A DNA stretch of 64,000 nt from positions 62,001 to 126,000 of the forward strand of contig NW_006913589.1 of NCBI RefSeq assembly GCF_000464535.1, written 5' to 3'. How positions within the stretch are numbered: position 1 is the first letter of the stretch; each line of letters begins with the position of its first letter. Positions 1 to 11,587 of the stretch are shown here, piece after piece. The translations under genes and the position numbers were made by a program. This DNA is from Endocarpon pusillum Z07020 (lineage: Eukaryota > Ascomycota > Eurotiomycetes > Verrucariales > Verrucariaceae). The notes beneath the pieces were generated by a model. It was not told where the DNA came from, did not search any database, and saw nothing but the letters and a program-made list of their open reading frames with translations.

Positions 1-2
1 AT

Positions 3-503
3 CTTGACGAAGAAGATGAAGCAGACAACTTCGAGGAATACGAACCAGATCTCTTTGAAGAATATGAGGAATGGCTGAGAAGTGCTTGCGAGCATGAAAA
101 TACTGGCAGCACTGAGCTCCTATTTGACAATAATCGTTGCTGTTCTGAATCAGAATTCATCTCGCAAGAGACCTCCACTGCTCTCCTCTCACCTATGCTC
201 CAACCTCAAGAGAAGTTCCATGAACCGGGCCAAGTTGAACTAGCATCGGACACAGCTCCCCCAACGCATCCGAGGATTTTCCCGGTGTTATCACTCGGAG
301 ATTTGGATGCAACTACTGACGATGGTGGCGATGGTGACTGGACTGATTTGCTTGATGAAGCAGATCCCGGCGAGTCTGGAGATGTGGCAGCCGACAGAAG
401 CCTTGCCCGGCCAATCGCTTCGCTTCACGACGAGTATGAGCCGAGCTTCGAGCAATGGGAGTTCGACCGGGAACAGGGATATGATGGTATGTTGTTTGAC
501 TAG
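3..503 (+). CDS. C-terminal end of an acidic protein of unknown function (5' end outside the window)
   Basis: The frame is open from the window edge to a TAG stop at 501-503. It encodes about 166 residues that are very rich in Asp and Glu; early stretches include EEDEAD and FEEYEPDLFEEYEEW, and the protein ends EQGYDGMLFD. The first ATG in this frame (195) lies inside an already open acidic frame, so it is probably internal. No domain is recognisable, and the segment is probably a disordered acidic tail. The composition and the clean stop favour real coding sequence over chance. The overlapping minus-strand frames are shadows. No function is proposed. Confidence 0.55.
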   Translation, partial: LDEEDEADNFEEYEPDLFEEYEEWLRSACEHENTGSTELLFDNNRCCSESEFISQETSTALLSPMLQPQEKFHEPGQVELASDTAPPTHPRIFPVLSLGDLDATTDDGGDGDWTDLLDEADPGESGDVAADRSLARPIASLHDEYEPSFEQWEFDREQGYDGMLFD

Positions 504-1192
504 AAATCTGTGGGCGCTCCTGCACACGTGATGAATGTGCGGCGTTTGATTGAGAATTGGTCAAAAGCTCAGGCACGGCTATACTCGACATGGGAGCTCT
601 TCCGGCATGGTTTCACGTAGGTGACTGACAGATATCGAGGGAGAGCCAGCTGTTGCCTGAAGCTCGGTGCCAGACTATTTAACAAATACCCAAGATACTC
701 TGAGGCGATCTTCATCCACCAGCGAGCATTGGTGGTAAGAGAAGAGGAACCTGTAGGATTCATGGTGATGAAATAGGCTTTGACGATGTGATCGTTTCTT
801 ATTACAGATCCAGACCTAGAATGTCTAGTCTTTTCAGGGACTTTCAAACTTCTCAAGCTGTAGGGGGCTATATTCGCTTCCAAATCGATGTAGAGAAATT
901 TGTCCGATGCTTTTTACTAACGCCGGGTCCAATGCAAGGGAGGGAGCAGAAAAGCCCGCCTCCTCTTCCAGCTGAAGCGCTCTTCATTCTTCATCTTGTC
1001 ATACCAGCTTCGAACCAAATCAAAGCGTTTTATCGCCAACAAAATCGTACAGCCCCAGACGCCGTCGCTATGCCGCACCATGCCATGTAGAGATATCCCT
1101 TCGTTCCTGTTTCCCATCTCTCCTCCTCCTCCTCCTCATCCTCATCATCATCACCAACCCCCCCAAAAAAGGGAAAAAGAAAAACCCCTCCC
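504..1192. other. intergenic stretch, no gene recognised
   Basis: Only short overlapping frames with no family resemblance occur here. The right end becomes CT-rich (1120-1160) and borders the 3' end of the phosphatase locus on the minus strand. Confidence 0.4.
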
Positions 1193-1866
1193 TCACCCGA
1201 CCGTAGCCGCCGAGCCATCACTCAGCGCGGTCCCCACCGTCCTCTCGGACTCCCTACTACTCCTCTCCCCGGCGACGCCCTGGGCAAACGCGCCACCGAC
1301 GAAGCCATTCTCGAGCGCCAAGGCCTTCAAGTCGCTCGCCGGCTCGAAGCGGCGGAGCTTAGCTAAGAGGGTACTCGGCGATGCAGGCGTCGTCGGTCCA
1401 GCCGGTGACCTTGCGGAAGCAGGCGGCGATGCAGCCGGTGCGGTGCTTGCCCTTGTTGCAGTGGATCAGCAGCGGCTGGTTGCGCTTGTCGAGCATGAGC
1501 CGGAGGATGCGCGCCACCGTGGCGGCCGGGGTGGCGACGGCGATGTGGTGGTGCTTGATGCCGGTGAGGGCCATGAAGGCGGTGTTGGCGGCGGGGAGCG
1601 GGTCCGGGGCCAGGGGGATGATGGTCTTGAAGCGGTAGGTTTTCAGGGCGGAGAAGTGCGCCGCTTGCGGGTACGAGCTGCGGTAGATGCCGGAAGTTTG
1701 TCGGCAGGCCGGTCCCGTCGGGCGTCGGCGGTTGCGATTTGTCTTCCTCCATGGTGAGGGACATGGTGCGGAAGATGGAGGTGGTGTTGTTGTCGATGGC
1801 GTCTTGGTCGGAGACGCTATCGTCTGAGTCTATCCAGCGTCCTGGCATCGTCCTCCGGATGCTCAT
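1193..1866 (-). pseudogene. Siw14/Oca1-family protein tyrosine/inositol-pyrophosphate phosphatase, reading frame broken twice
   Basis: Read on the minus strand, the N-terminal frame starts at ATG 1866 and runs to the LPTNF motif near 1700. The protein then continues in another frame as GIYRSSYPQAAHFSALKTYR and on through the active-site loop HCNKGKHRTG, which is the C-x5-R phosphatase signature (about 1454-1483). That frame stops after WTDDACIAEYPLS. A further frame from about 1365 reads LAKLRRFEPASDLKAL and ends near 1193. Known Siw14/Oca proteins have about five residues between the NF and GIYRSS motifs that are missing here, so bases have been lost rather than spliced out; no GT-AG pair bridges either break. 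The catalytic motif itself is intact. Either the gene is genuinely broken or the assembly dropped bases in GC-rich sequence; similar breaks in other genes of this window favour the second view. Confidence 0.7.
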
Positions 1867-3243
1867 TGTGGGAATTTCCTGGGATGGAAAAATTGCGAGG
1901 GCGCGGAGGAGTGATATATATAGATAAATACCGGAGTGTTACCGGTGGAGAACTTGGTTGGGCGCTGATGGTCGAGATGCTCGGGGAAGAGAGGAGTTAC
2001 AGTTACGGCGAGAAGCTGATCAGTAGCCGAACATCCAAGTCAGATTTCTGGTCTCTGCGGTTATCGGATAGAATGGTGCCTAGAAGCGAGGGGTCGAGGA
2101 GATCGAATCTTTTAGACCTATAGGCCTAAGGAGGACCTGATGACCGCAGCACTAAAGGAACACCATCTTGTGAGAGGTGCCCGAGATTTGTGAGATAGAC
2201 GAGCATCTGTCGCGTGCTAGTCTCAACACTATGCCGGATCGATTGTGCAAATCACGATGGTTGCAGATGGCGGCAGTGAGAAGGTGCTCGTTGTGGGTTG
2301 CCGTTCTACAGGCTCTGGTAGGGCTGGACCAATCTGATGGATATGATGAGTTGTATCCCGGGTCCCCAGGGAGTCTGATCTTTGACCAGCGTTTGCCTTT
2401 GCGCTCTTGGTGGCGGAGAACCTTTGTGAAGAGGCAAACCAGCTAGTTTAGCGGACCTTGAAGCGATTTCTACTGGAAAGATAAAGTTGATCATCCATGT
2501 TGAAGACCATACAAGGTGCAAGCGTCTTTTTTCTTGGCTTGAAGGGGTATGTAGATGGATCAACAGGCAGATGATTCATTTTTTGCGGGTGTACTGCCTA
2601 GAAAAAGTGTTCCAATGCCAAGCGGGTTGGAGAGAAGGATTCTGTGCTTGTATGGTGGAGAGCTGGGCAGTGAAACCAGGCAAAAACAGTCTTGGAGTCG
2701 GCCACTGCGGCATAGTACAGCATATTTAACAATGTATGTTATTTTGAGCCACGATGTTTGTTGTACGAGTGAAGTTTGTCACCAACCATTCCATCCGATG
2801 GGTCTTCAATGACTGATTGACAACTGTCTCATCAATTCTTGGGATGTGTCACCCAATTGAAGTGCTCATGCATCCCCACGCTTGCCGGACACGGAATTTA
2901 GCTGTCACTTTAGTGCCAAGGCAGCCTACTGAGTCAGCATGATTGCTCTTGAGACGCAATGAGAAAGTCTTGAAACCATCTCGCTAATCGTCTCAATGTG
3001 GCTCAAGATGTTTGCTGGCGGTCAAGCTTGTCTCTTCCACATGGCAGAAGTGTGGCAGAGTGTGCTCGCGATGCTTGCAGAAGACCGGTTCCGTAGCTGC
3101 TCCAGGAACTCACTTCCCGCTTTGGAACTTTCCTCTTCTGGCAGTCTAATATAAGATAGCTTGTCTGAAGCTCACTGCTCCAGCTGAGGCTTTAACGCCC
3201 CTCTCCGGGCCTGCTCTCTGATCCATAATAGTCGAAAGCCAGT
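1867..3243. other. intergenic, no gene recognised
   Basis: This stretch lies upstream of the phosphatase and downstream of the TatD gene. It holds only frames of up to about 89 codons without family resemblance. A TATA-like run (gatatatatagataaata) sits near 1910-1928, about 45-60 bp upstream of the phosphatase ATG on its strand. Confidence 0.4.
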
Positions 3244-4399
3244 TCAGTTGAGAGGTATCCCTAGACCGAACATTTGGATGGAATTGACCCATGCCCTTTC
3301 CATCGAGTTAGCCATCAGACAGGGCATTGAATATCATGGTAATGCTCACGCTTCAGATAGTTTTTCAATACTGATGTTCTTGATCTTGGCGATGACGTGG
3401 GCGACCTGCATGATTGTAACCGGCTCGTTCCTGCCTTTGACCATCACACCTTTCTGCCATTTCTCCTTCTTTACCGCTTTCATCGAAAGTTTCGCGGCGT
3501 CATCCATGTACTTCGAGGAGGCATGCGAAGGTCTTATCTCACACTATCAGTGTTAGTGTTATGCCTTGGCCTTTCCTCAGACTCTGAACTAGGCTCACCC
3601 AAGGTCCGTCAGTCTCGATTTGCAACCTTTCCAGTGGCACTTCTCTGACGACTGCAATATTCGCTTCTGTTTTCATGCTACATCCGTTGATCCCAATATC
3701 GAAGCCCATCGTCACAAGCCTCTGCATCTCGTCAAGTGTCCCTGTGAAGCTATGGACGAGGCCTCTTTTCGGCAAGTTGTCGAGTCGTGGTTTCAGAAGT
3801 CTCTCGAAATCCTCACTGCAAGCTCTGGAGTGCAGAAACAGAGGCATCTGAAGTTCTGTAGCTAGATCGAGCTGAGCCTCGAAGTATCTAAGTTGCGTTT
3901 CCTTGGGGGCTAACATTAATCTGTCGTAGTCCAGACCTATCTCGCCAAAAGCGACAGCATGGCCACTATCTCTGGATTGAATTGCAAGCTTCTTCAACTC
4001 TGCCAAAGCTGCGTCAGGTCCGTGGGGGTGCTTGTCGAACTGTTCTGACGAGCAAGGATGCACACCAACCGTGGCGTAGCAGATGCCCGCTGTTCTCCAT
4101 CTTAGCATGTAGCCTCGGAAATGGAAGGCTTGACATACGGAATTCCTCTGTGAGTTGGATTGCGTGGGCAGACTCCTTCAGATCTGAACCAGTGACCATC
4201 ATCTTCTCACAGCCCACCTCAAGTGCTCTCTGGATAACATCTCGGAGGTCATCATCATGAGCAGGCTTTCCGTGATAGACTCCTCGGAAGACAGGATCGC
4301 CAAGATTGATTCCTATCTTCAATTGATCAGTATCAAAATAGACACGGGAAGTATCAAGTCCTTTACGTCAGCATATCTCAATCTTCGTTGAGTTGACAT
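3244..4399 (-). CDS. TatD-family deoxyribonuclease (metal-dependent hydrolase)
   Basis: Five exons can be joined by eye: 4399-4367, 4316-4139, 4089-3599, 3543-3350 and 3295-3244. All junctions are GT-AG and several introns contain CTAAC-like branch points. The spliced protein (about 315 residues) begins MSTQRRLRYADIGINLGDP and ends SIQMFGLGIPLN. Family landmarks in order are DIGINLGDPVFRG near the N terminus, ATVGVHPC, GEIGLDYDR, PLFLHSRA, HSFTGTLDE, INGCS and ETDGPW, where most relatives have ETDAPW. TatD enzymes are TIM-barrel metal-dependent nucleases acting on DNA, implicated in DNA repair and apoptotic DNA fragmentation. The first exon supplies the start: the frame without it would begin MKIGINLG, whereas splicing gives the family-typical ADIGINL. 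The gene appears intact. Confidence 0.93.
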
Positions 4400-5001
4400 T
4401 GTGCAATTTCGGCTTGACGAAGATGGGACGAGGCCTGGATGGTATTGCCTTGCATGCAGGCCAGCAGCATGAAAAGTAGAACCTGCTCCACCTTGTCAGC
4501 TCCCGGTCATGATTCGGGGTCGCTATTCGCAAGACATTCTCCTACCAAGCCGGTGCTGATGTCTTGCTTGGCGTAGAAATTGTGGACAAAAAAGGACTTT
4601 GGAAATCCTCCACCACGAAGAATTTGAGAGCATCTGACAGCACAGGTCTTCCCCTACCGCTCACTTTCACCGCATCCTAAAGAGCGATGGGTTTCAATAT
4701 TTCTATCACGATGGTGAGTCTTGATACACGACAGGACTTGTGCCGGGATAAGTAAATATGATTGACCCCGACATGCTCGGAGTGAATGCCGAGCTCTGCG
4801 AACCCCAACAATGCTAGTATGCGATGAGTAAGTACTAATAGTAGCAAACGAATACCTGAAAACCGCCATCACTGGCCCATTCTCTCACATGTATTCGATG
4901 CATTTTCATTCTTGTTTTGCACAAGATCGTCAAGATTGAGTCGCCTTGGAAAAGACATCTTCCAACCGAGGAATCGTCTTGGCTTCGCTCTCTGGATTAA
5001 A
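4400..5001. other. divergent promoter region between the TatD and flavocytochrome b2 genes
   Basis: The two flanking genes are transcribed away from each other, so this 600-bp stretch should hold both promoters. I see no convincing ORF. A frame-compatible extension of the b2 gene runs upstream of 5002 but contains no ATG. Confidence 0.45.
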
Positions 5002-6448
5002 ATGTCTACAGGTTTAGTATCCATAGAAGAGATTTCGAAACATGATTCGCCGTCTGACTGCTGGCTCGTGATTGACAACCAGGTGTGGGACATGACCGAG
5101 TTTGCACCCTCCCATCCGGGCGGTCCAGGCATAATACATCGCTACGCCGGACGTGATGCCACTCAAGCCTACTCCGAGATCCATGCTCCATCAATCATCA
5201 AAGACAACCTCCCGGCTATCAACCTCAAGGGCAGCCTAGACCCTTCAACCATCAACGATGAATGGCTCAAACCACCCCCTACTGCCCCTCAAGCCACACC
5301 TCCCGGAGACAACTCGCAACCCGACCTCGACACCATCATCAACGCCCACGACTTCGAACTCGCCGCCCAGAAGACCTCTACCGCCAAAACATGGGCCTTT
5401 TACTCCTCCGCCGCCAACGACCTCGTCACCCGTGACGCCAACAGATCCCTCTACTCACGCATCTGGTTTCGGCCACGAGTCATGCGCAACGTCCGCAGCG
5501 TGTCCACCAGCAGCACCATCCTCGGCCTCCCAACNNNNNNNNNNNNNNNNNNNNNNNNNNNNNNNNNNNNNNNNNNNNNNNNNNNNNNNNNNNNNNNNNN
5601 NNNNNNNNNNNNNNNNNNNNNNNNNNNNNNNNNNNNNNNNNNNNNNNNNNNNNNNNNNNNNNNNNNNNNNNNNNNNNNNNNNNNNNNNNNNNNNNNNNNN
5701 NNNNNNNNNNNNNNNNNNNNNNNNNNNNNNNNNNNNNNNNNNNNNNNNNNNNNNNNNNNNNNNNNNNNNNNNNNNNNNNNNNNNNNNNNNNNNNNNNNNN
5801 NNNNNNNNNNNNNNNNNNNNNNNNNNNNNNNNNNNNNNNNNNNNNNNNNNNNNNNNNNNNNNNNNNNNNNNNNNNNNNNNNNNNNNNNNNNNNNNNNNNN
5901 NNNNNNNNNNNNNNNNNNNNNNNNNNNNNNNNNNNNNNNNNNNNNNNNNNNNNNNNNNNNNNNNNNNNNNNNNNNNNNNNNNNNNNNNNNNNNNNNNNNN
6001 NNNNNNNNNNNNNNNNNNNNNNNNNNNNNNNNNNNNNNNNNNNNNNNNNNNNNNNNNNNNNNNNNNNNNNNNNNNNNNNNNNNNNNNNNNNNNNNNNNNN
6101 NNNNNNNNNNNNNNNNNNNNNNNNNNNNNNNNNNNNNNNNNNNNNNNNNNNNNNNNNNNNNNNNNNNNNNNNNNNNNNNNNNNNNNNNNNNNNNNNNNNG
6201 GGTTGGGGCGGCCCGTGCTGTTTGCGACCGCGTATGGACAGCAGGGCGTGGAGCATCTGATCGACATCATGCAGGATGAACTCGAGGTGGCGATGCGTAA
6301 TTGTGGAGTTACGAGTCTGGAGGAGGTCGGGCCGTGGTTGGTGAACACGGCGGATCTGGACCATTTGGTTCCCGCGGAGGAGGGGCATCCCTATGCGAGG
6401 GATTGGAGGAGAGGAAAAAGGGAAAATGGGTTGAAAGCGAAGCTGTAG
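5002..6448 (+). CDS. L-lactate dehydrogenase (flavocytochrome b2), interrupted by an assembly gap
   Basis: The start is the ATG at 5002 (aaaATGtc). The open frame extends further upstream only to a TTG. Residues about 5-80 form a cytochrome b5 domain: SIEEISKHDSPSDCWLVID, then the heme ligand motif HPGGPGI and a second histidine in YSEIHAPSI. A linker and the start of the FMN-dependent alpha-hydroxy-acid dehydrogenase domain follow (HDFELAAQK, NRSLYSRIWFRPRV), where the N run begins. After the gap the C-terminal part of the domain reads LGRPVLFATAYGQQGVEHLI, MQDELEVAMRNCGVTSLEEV and ends GLKAKL. Visible plus gapped length fits the usual roughly 490-500 residues. The two sides are in different frames, so the N run is not exact or hides an intron. 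The enzyme oxidises L-lactate to pyruvate and passes electrons through heme to cytochrome c in the mitochondrial intermembrane space. No presequence is visible, so the location is uncertain. Confidence 0.88.
5535..6199. other. assembly gap (665 N) inside the flavocytochrome b2 gene
   Basis: A run of N replaces most of the FMN-binding barrel of the lactate dehydrogenase. The flanking sequence is GC-rich. Confidence 0.99.
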
Positions 6449-6766
6449 ATGGGACTGTGGCAGGCTTCGAGTAGCAAAGGTCTGGGAATGTGTTTGCTTA
6501 TGTCAAGGCGAAATGGATGGGAGCCCTTTTTGCCAAAACAATGGTATAAGAATATACAGTATCTGCACTGCATCCCAGTACACAACCCGTCAACGCCGTG
6601 TCTTATGCAAGCCCTGTTTATCCAGCAACCCTTCAATCTCGACAGTTTCCGAGGCCCTGCTGATTGTGAAACAGCCAAGTGAAAAGCAAGCATGCCTATA
6701 ACATGAGCACATAAGGTATAACAGACGCCCCCACTGTCGCCGGCCAGAAGAGCTTGTCAGTGACTC

Positions 6767-9745
6767 TCAACCGCTGCACATAACGCACTCCTCCTTGTTC
6801 TGAATCGAGCCTGTATCAAAATAATCAGTGAAAACCTAACTTGCCGATGATATTTGCAACTCACACATCAGCACCTTCTGTGCATAGATATCACCTTCAC
6901 GATCCTCGTTGTTCTCTTTATCATCCTCCTCCTGTGTCTTCTTGTCCGTCCTGGTAACAGGATCCGGAAGGCCTTCATCCTGATCTGGTGTCTCGGCAGG
7001 ATCGGTTGGTAGTGCTCTAGGGGAAGACTCATCGCTATCTTCACCTTCACTTAGACGAGAAGCCTTCTTGATTGCCGCCGGAGCAAAGGTCTTTTGCTCG
7101 CTGGTGGGCGGAGGCGTGGCTGTAGGGGTTGGCATCCCATTGACGGATGTTGCGGATCCGTGGCCGCTGCCTTTTTGGGCGTACATTGGTCTGGGAATTG
7201 CTGCGTATGAACCGTTATACCCGCTAGAGGTGAGTCTCTTCTTTGGTGCTGCTCGCTGACGCGCCACATTCGTGTCTACTACTTGAAGCTGCTCCTGGTC
7301 CACTGTGAACTGGATGGGCGCAGAGGCGGCCATGGTACGCAGGTAGTACATTCCCGTCTTCAAGCCAAGTTTCCACCCAGCGAAATGCATGGAGGTGATC
7401 TTGCCCATGGTAGGCTCCTTGAGATGAATATTGAGAGACTGGGATTGGTCAATGAATGCACCTCGATCAGCAGCCATCTGCACGATAGTTCGTTGGCTGA
7501 TCTCCCAAACAGTCTTGTACAATGCTTTGATATCAGCAGGAATGTTGGGAATATTTTGGACTGAGCCGCCATCAGCAATGATTCTGTTCTTCATGTTGTC
7601 GGACCAGAGACCGAGATCAACAAGATCTTTCAACAGCCATGGATTGACGACCTGGAATTCTCCAGCCAGAACACGACGAGAGTAGATGTTCGAGGTATAT
7701 GGCTCGAAACACTCGTTATTTCCCAAGATCTGGGAGGTGGATGCTGTCGGCATAGGCGCCACAAGAAGGGAGTTGCGAACACCATGCTTGGCGATGTCAG
7801 CCTTCAAGCTGGCCCAATCCCACAAATCTGACGGTGTGACGCCCCACATGTCGTACTGAAGCTCGCCTTTGGAGACTGGAGAACCCTCGTAGGTCTCATA
7901 TGTTCCGAGCTCTTTGGCAAGCTCACAGGAGGCAGTGAGTGCGCCATGATAGATCGTTTCAAATATCTGGATGTTTAGTTGACGTGCTTCAGGAGAATCG
8001 AATGGCAGACGCAATGCCAGAAAGGCATCTGCAAGACCCTGAACACCGAGACCAATAGGTCTATGTCGGAAATTGCTTCGGCGTGCCTCCTCAACTGGAT
8101 AATGGCTGCGTTCAATGACCCTGTTCAGGTTGCGTGTCACGACCTGGACCACATCGTGGAGGCGGCCAAAGTCGTACTCGCCTCGACCAGAATCAACATA
8201 AGTGGGAAGAGCCAACGATGCCAGATTGCAAACTGCGACCTCATCTGGTGCGCTGTATTCAACAATCTCAGTGCAGAGATTGGAGCTTCGGATAGTCCCA
8301 AGGTTCTTCTGGTTGCTCTTTTTGTTACACGCATCTTTATAAAGCATGTACGGCGTCCCAGTCTCTGTCTGAGACTCAAGAATCGCATACCAGAGTTTCT
8401 GCGCCTTCACAGCTTTCCGACCGCGGCCTTCCTTCTCGTATCTCTCGTAAAGTGCCTCGAACTCGTCGCCATACACATCTGCCAGGCCTGGAGCCTCGTG
8501 AGGGCAGAAGAGAGTCCAGTCAAGATTCTTCTCGACACGTTTCATGAACAGGTCTGGGGTCCAGAGAGCATAGAAGAGATCTCGGGCCCGGCTTTCTTCC
8601 TTGCCGTGGTTCTTGCGAAGGTCCAAGAAGTCAAAGACGTCGGCATGCCATGGCTCAAGGTATATAGCGAATGCACCTGGACGCTTGTTGCCGCCTTGAT
8701 CGACATAACGAGCGGTGTTATTGAAGACGCGTAACATAGGAGTCAATCCGTTGGATGACCCATTTGTGCCACCAATGTAGGAACCAGTAGCGCGAATGCA
8801 GTGAACGTTGAGCCCAATACCTCCAGCGTTCTTGGAAATCATGGCGCAGGTTTTGAGAGTGTCATAGATGCCTTCGATACTGTCCTCTTTCATGTCGATG
8901 AGGAAGCAGGACGCCAACTGTCCTTGCGGTGTACCAGCATTGAACAGCGTAGGAGAAGCATGCGTGAAGAACTTTTGTGACATGAGGTTGTATGTTTCAA
9001 TTGCCTTCTCGATGTCGTCACCATGTATGCCCACAGAAACACGCATAAGCATGTGTTGGGGTCTCTCAGCTACTTGTTTACCAATCTTGAGCAGATATGA
9101 ACGTTCCAGGGTTTTGAAGCCGAAATATTGGTAGTTGAAATCTCTGTCATAGACGATAGCAGAGTTGAGTTCCTCAGAATGTCTCATCACACACTCGTAG
9201 GTATCTTTCGAGATCATAGGAGCCGGTTTGTTATTCTTTGGGTTGATGTAATGATAGAGGTCTGAGACAACAGCCGAGAACTGCTTCTTCGTCTGCTTGT
9301 GGAGATTCGACACTGCAATACGCGCAGCGAGGATGGCATAGTCGGGATGAGTGACAGTCATATATGCAGCGGTCTCTGCGGCCTGGAGAAGCTGTGTCAG
9401 GACGATAAGGAGCAGATATTGTGACAGGACACTTACAAGATTGTCGAGTTCGATTGTAGTGACACCTTGGTAGACGCCAGAGATGACCTTCTGAGTTATT
9501 GCAGCCGCATCGACATGTTCTGGGTCAAGGCCATAGCACAATCTTGACACTCTGGCTGTGATCTTGTCGAATTGCACGCGTTCTTTACGTCCATCTGTAT
9601 GGAGAGAAAAGGTCAGCACGGTGGCGTGGAGAACGTAGAATCGTCAGAAAGCATTGAGCCAGCGACCAACTTGGCACCATGGCAGTGATACAGAATAAAG
9701 CAAGTGCAGGGTCCTGCAACACGTACCTCGCTTGAAGACGAACAT
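6767..9745 (-). CDS. RNR1: ribonucleoside-diphosphate reductase large subunit (class Ia)
   Basis: Four exons: 9745-9727, 9594-9437, 9382-6865 and 6810-6767, giving about 912 residues, slightly longer than the usual 860-890. The first exon encodes MFVFKR and joins to DGRKERVQFDKITARVSRLC (ATP-cone). Landmarks include HASPTLFNAGTPQGQLASCF (substrate-site cysteine), SKNAGGIGL, GTNGSSNG, the catalytic loop NLCTEIVEYS (active-site Cys), ASLALP, and PMPTASTSQILGNNE. The last exon is tiny but supplies the redox pair ECVMCSG at the C terminus, which regenerates the active site through thioredoxin or glutaredoxin. Just before it is an acidic, low-complexity insert (TDKKTQEEDDKENNEDREGD) typical of fungal enzymes. 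The enzyme reduces NDPs to dNDPs with the RNR2/RNR4 small subunits. Several ACGCG cores upstream suggest G1/S regulation. The long antisense ORFs inside the gene are shadows. Confidence 0.97.
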
Positions 9746-9874
9746 CTTGCCAGACTACCTTGATAAGGTTTTTCGAGAGGAGAAATCTGCTTCTAGGTTA
9801 TGAAGAACAAAGAAGAAAAGGACAGGCGTGGATTATGTTCGATTGAAAGACGAGGGTCATCCACAGTGTCGAGT

Positions 9875-10004
9875 ACGCGCATTCAGAGGGTAGACCTGGT
9901 TGATTAAGAAGATGATCACTGAACCAAACAGTGGTATTTGGACAGAGGGGCAGGAAGACGCGTTCTAACAAATGTTAATGTCTTAGCGCGTACCACCTGC
10001 GCGT
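9875..10004. promoter_or_regulatory. cluster of MCB-like sites (ACGCG cores) upstream of RNR1
   Basis: Four copies of an ACGCG/CGCGT core lie 130-260 bp upstream of the RNR1 start codon: ACGCGC at 9875-9880, the perfect palindrome ACGCGT at 9958-9963, and GCGCGT at 9986-9991 and 9999-10004. ACGCGT is the MluI cell-cycle box bound by MBF (Mbp1/Swi6; Res-Cdc10 in fission yeast), and yeast RNR1 is a classical MBF target. The sites are seen in the sequence; their use here is inferred. Confidence 0.6.
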
Positions 10005-10142
10005 GATTAAGTGGTTTCTTCGACACATGGCTGGGCACTGACCCGGATGGTGATTGGCTTCTTACCATCGAAACGAATACATTGAATTTCCAGGTCTTCT
10101 TCTCTCCCGAAGCCATCAGATGCGCAATCGACATAGGCTATC

Positions 10143-10579
10143 ATGGCAGCCCCTACAATCACCCCTACAAATGCTCTGCCTGAAGAAGTAAATGCGGCGT
10201 CCACTGTGGAACGTGTTTCCAAGCCCATTGATAACACCCTTCTGCGCCGCACCGTGGCACGGCTGGCAATCAAATGTCTCTCATGGAGGCCTCGAATAAA
10301 TACAGTCACGTTTTGGACGACAGGCATCTGCTACAAGCAGACGAAGGACCAGAGCGAGCCTTATGCCATGCAGTTGGTAGGAGAAAGAACAACTGTACCT
10401 ATCCCAAAAATGTTGATGGCCTGGAACGGGGCAAAGGAGAAAAGACACACCTCATAATGGAGAGAGTCAAAGGGAAGGAACTTGGTATCTTCTGGGACAG
10501 TTGCAGTACCCATTACCGTGTGTTCTATAAGCTCTGCAAATCCTCGAGTCGCAGTGCCGGCGCTGCTGGTTGGTGTTAG
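10143..10579 (+). pseudogene. truncated APH-type (aminoglycoside phosphotransferase-fold) kinase relic
   Basis: The frame opening at ATG 10143 reads TVTFWTTGICYKQTKDQSEP followed by YAMQLVGERTTVPIPKMLMA. This matches the lysine region and following strand of fungal APH-family proteins (TG-C-KQ, SEP-AM, T-IPIPK). The continuation, GEKTHLIMERVKGKELG, is in another frame that begins near 10430 and runs to a stop at about 10579. The HGD-L and D-N-catalytic motifs of the second lobe are absent. So the N-lobe is broken by a frameshift and the C-lobe is missing, which points to a decayed copy. The overlapping minus-strand ORF (10007-10327) has a hydrophobic run but no homology I recognise. Confidence 0.55.
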
Positions 10580-11587
10580 AAGAGCTCTCGTAGAAAATCT
10601 GAAATGGTAAAAATAGCATATCTTATTAAAATGTAGCTAACGTGCTTCTCATCTACGTATACAAGATTTTACCCTTCCACTCTTCAATCTCTAACTCCTC
10701 CTAAGCCAAGCGATAAATCAAACCTAGTATCTACAGACTCGCAGCTAGCATTCAATATAGATTTGACAACTGGCTGCTGCTTTATATGTGGATTCAGATA
10801 TGTCAACCAAGTAACAGGATCATATCTGGAGCGCCATATTATTTGCAGAACGTGGGGACGTATAGTAACTCCAATTCTTCCGACTGATGTAGGTCATGAA
10901 CACAAGAAGTATCACCTACAAAATCAGCAGAAACGGTCAGGGCACTATATCCTTTTATTCATGGTTGTGCAAACCGAGTGTCAAGTCTCCAAGGGAACCA
11001 AACTATGAAGTTGTTGTGTTGACCCAATTTCAGGCACAGCGGCAGGTGACGGCCATAGATGGGACAAAAGAGTGACAGGGTGACCCTTCAGCCTCTAACC
11101 AGAGTGTTTGGCTTCCAATTCCTCATCATGATGATTCAATGACCCTACATTCGTGTCACCCTACATTCGTCACCCATTCGTCGAACTTTTTATCGAACAC
11201 AAGGAATTGCCGGTGCTTGATGGATGCTTGCGAATCTTCCATCACGTGAAAGGGCCGTGCGTTAAAGGTCTAAGTAGTGGTGACAAGATCACAGATCCAG
11301 GTTAATAGAGAGGAAAGGAGATTAGATGAATGCGCAGTTTTTTTTCAATTGGGTTTTGTTCTACTCAACACCTTTGATTGAAAGTCTTGTTGCAAGAAGT
11401 GAAACCATTTGTCCCGCACCTGCCAGTATTTCCATAGCTCCGCTCCTGGAGCGCCAAACAGTGTACCTTCCCTCGTGAATTGTCATCATATCATAAATTG
11501 AAGAGTCATCGTTGAGAATGATTTTCTCAGCCATGCAGTCGAGGCACCAGCAGCTTCACAGAAGCGCCCGCTGTGCCTTGGGCACGT
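10580..11587. other. intergenic, AT-rich left part, no gene recognised
   Basis: From about 10600 to 10950 the sequence becomes AT-rich, following the decayed kinase. A local duplication, ccctacattcgt, occurs twice near 11142-11172. No coding frame with family resemblance is visible up to the secreted-protein gene. Confidence 0.4.

Noticed and set aside
996..1757. 253-residue plus-strand ORF
   Set aside because: It is antisense to the phosphatase catalytic exon, which carries a clear C-x5-R signature; the ORF is GC-driven with Pro/Ala/Arg-rich composition.
4912..5001. N-terminal extension of flavocytochrome b2 as mitochondrial presequence
   Set aside because: The extension begins with TTG and has no ATG; the first usable start is 5002.
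7979..8734. 251-residue plus-strand ORF inside RNR1
   Set aside because: It is antisense to conserved RNR1 sequence.
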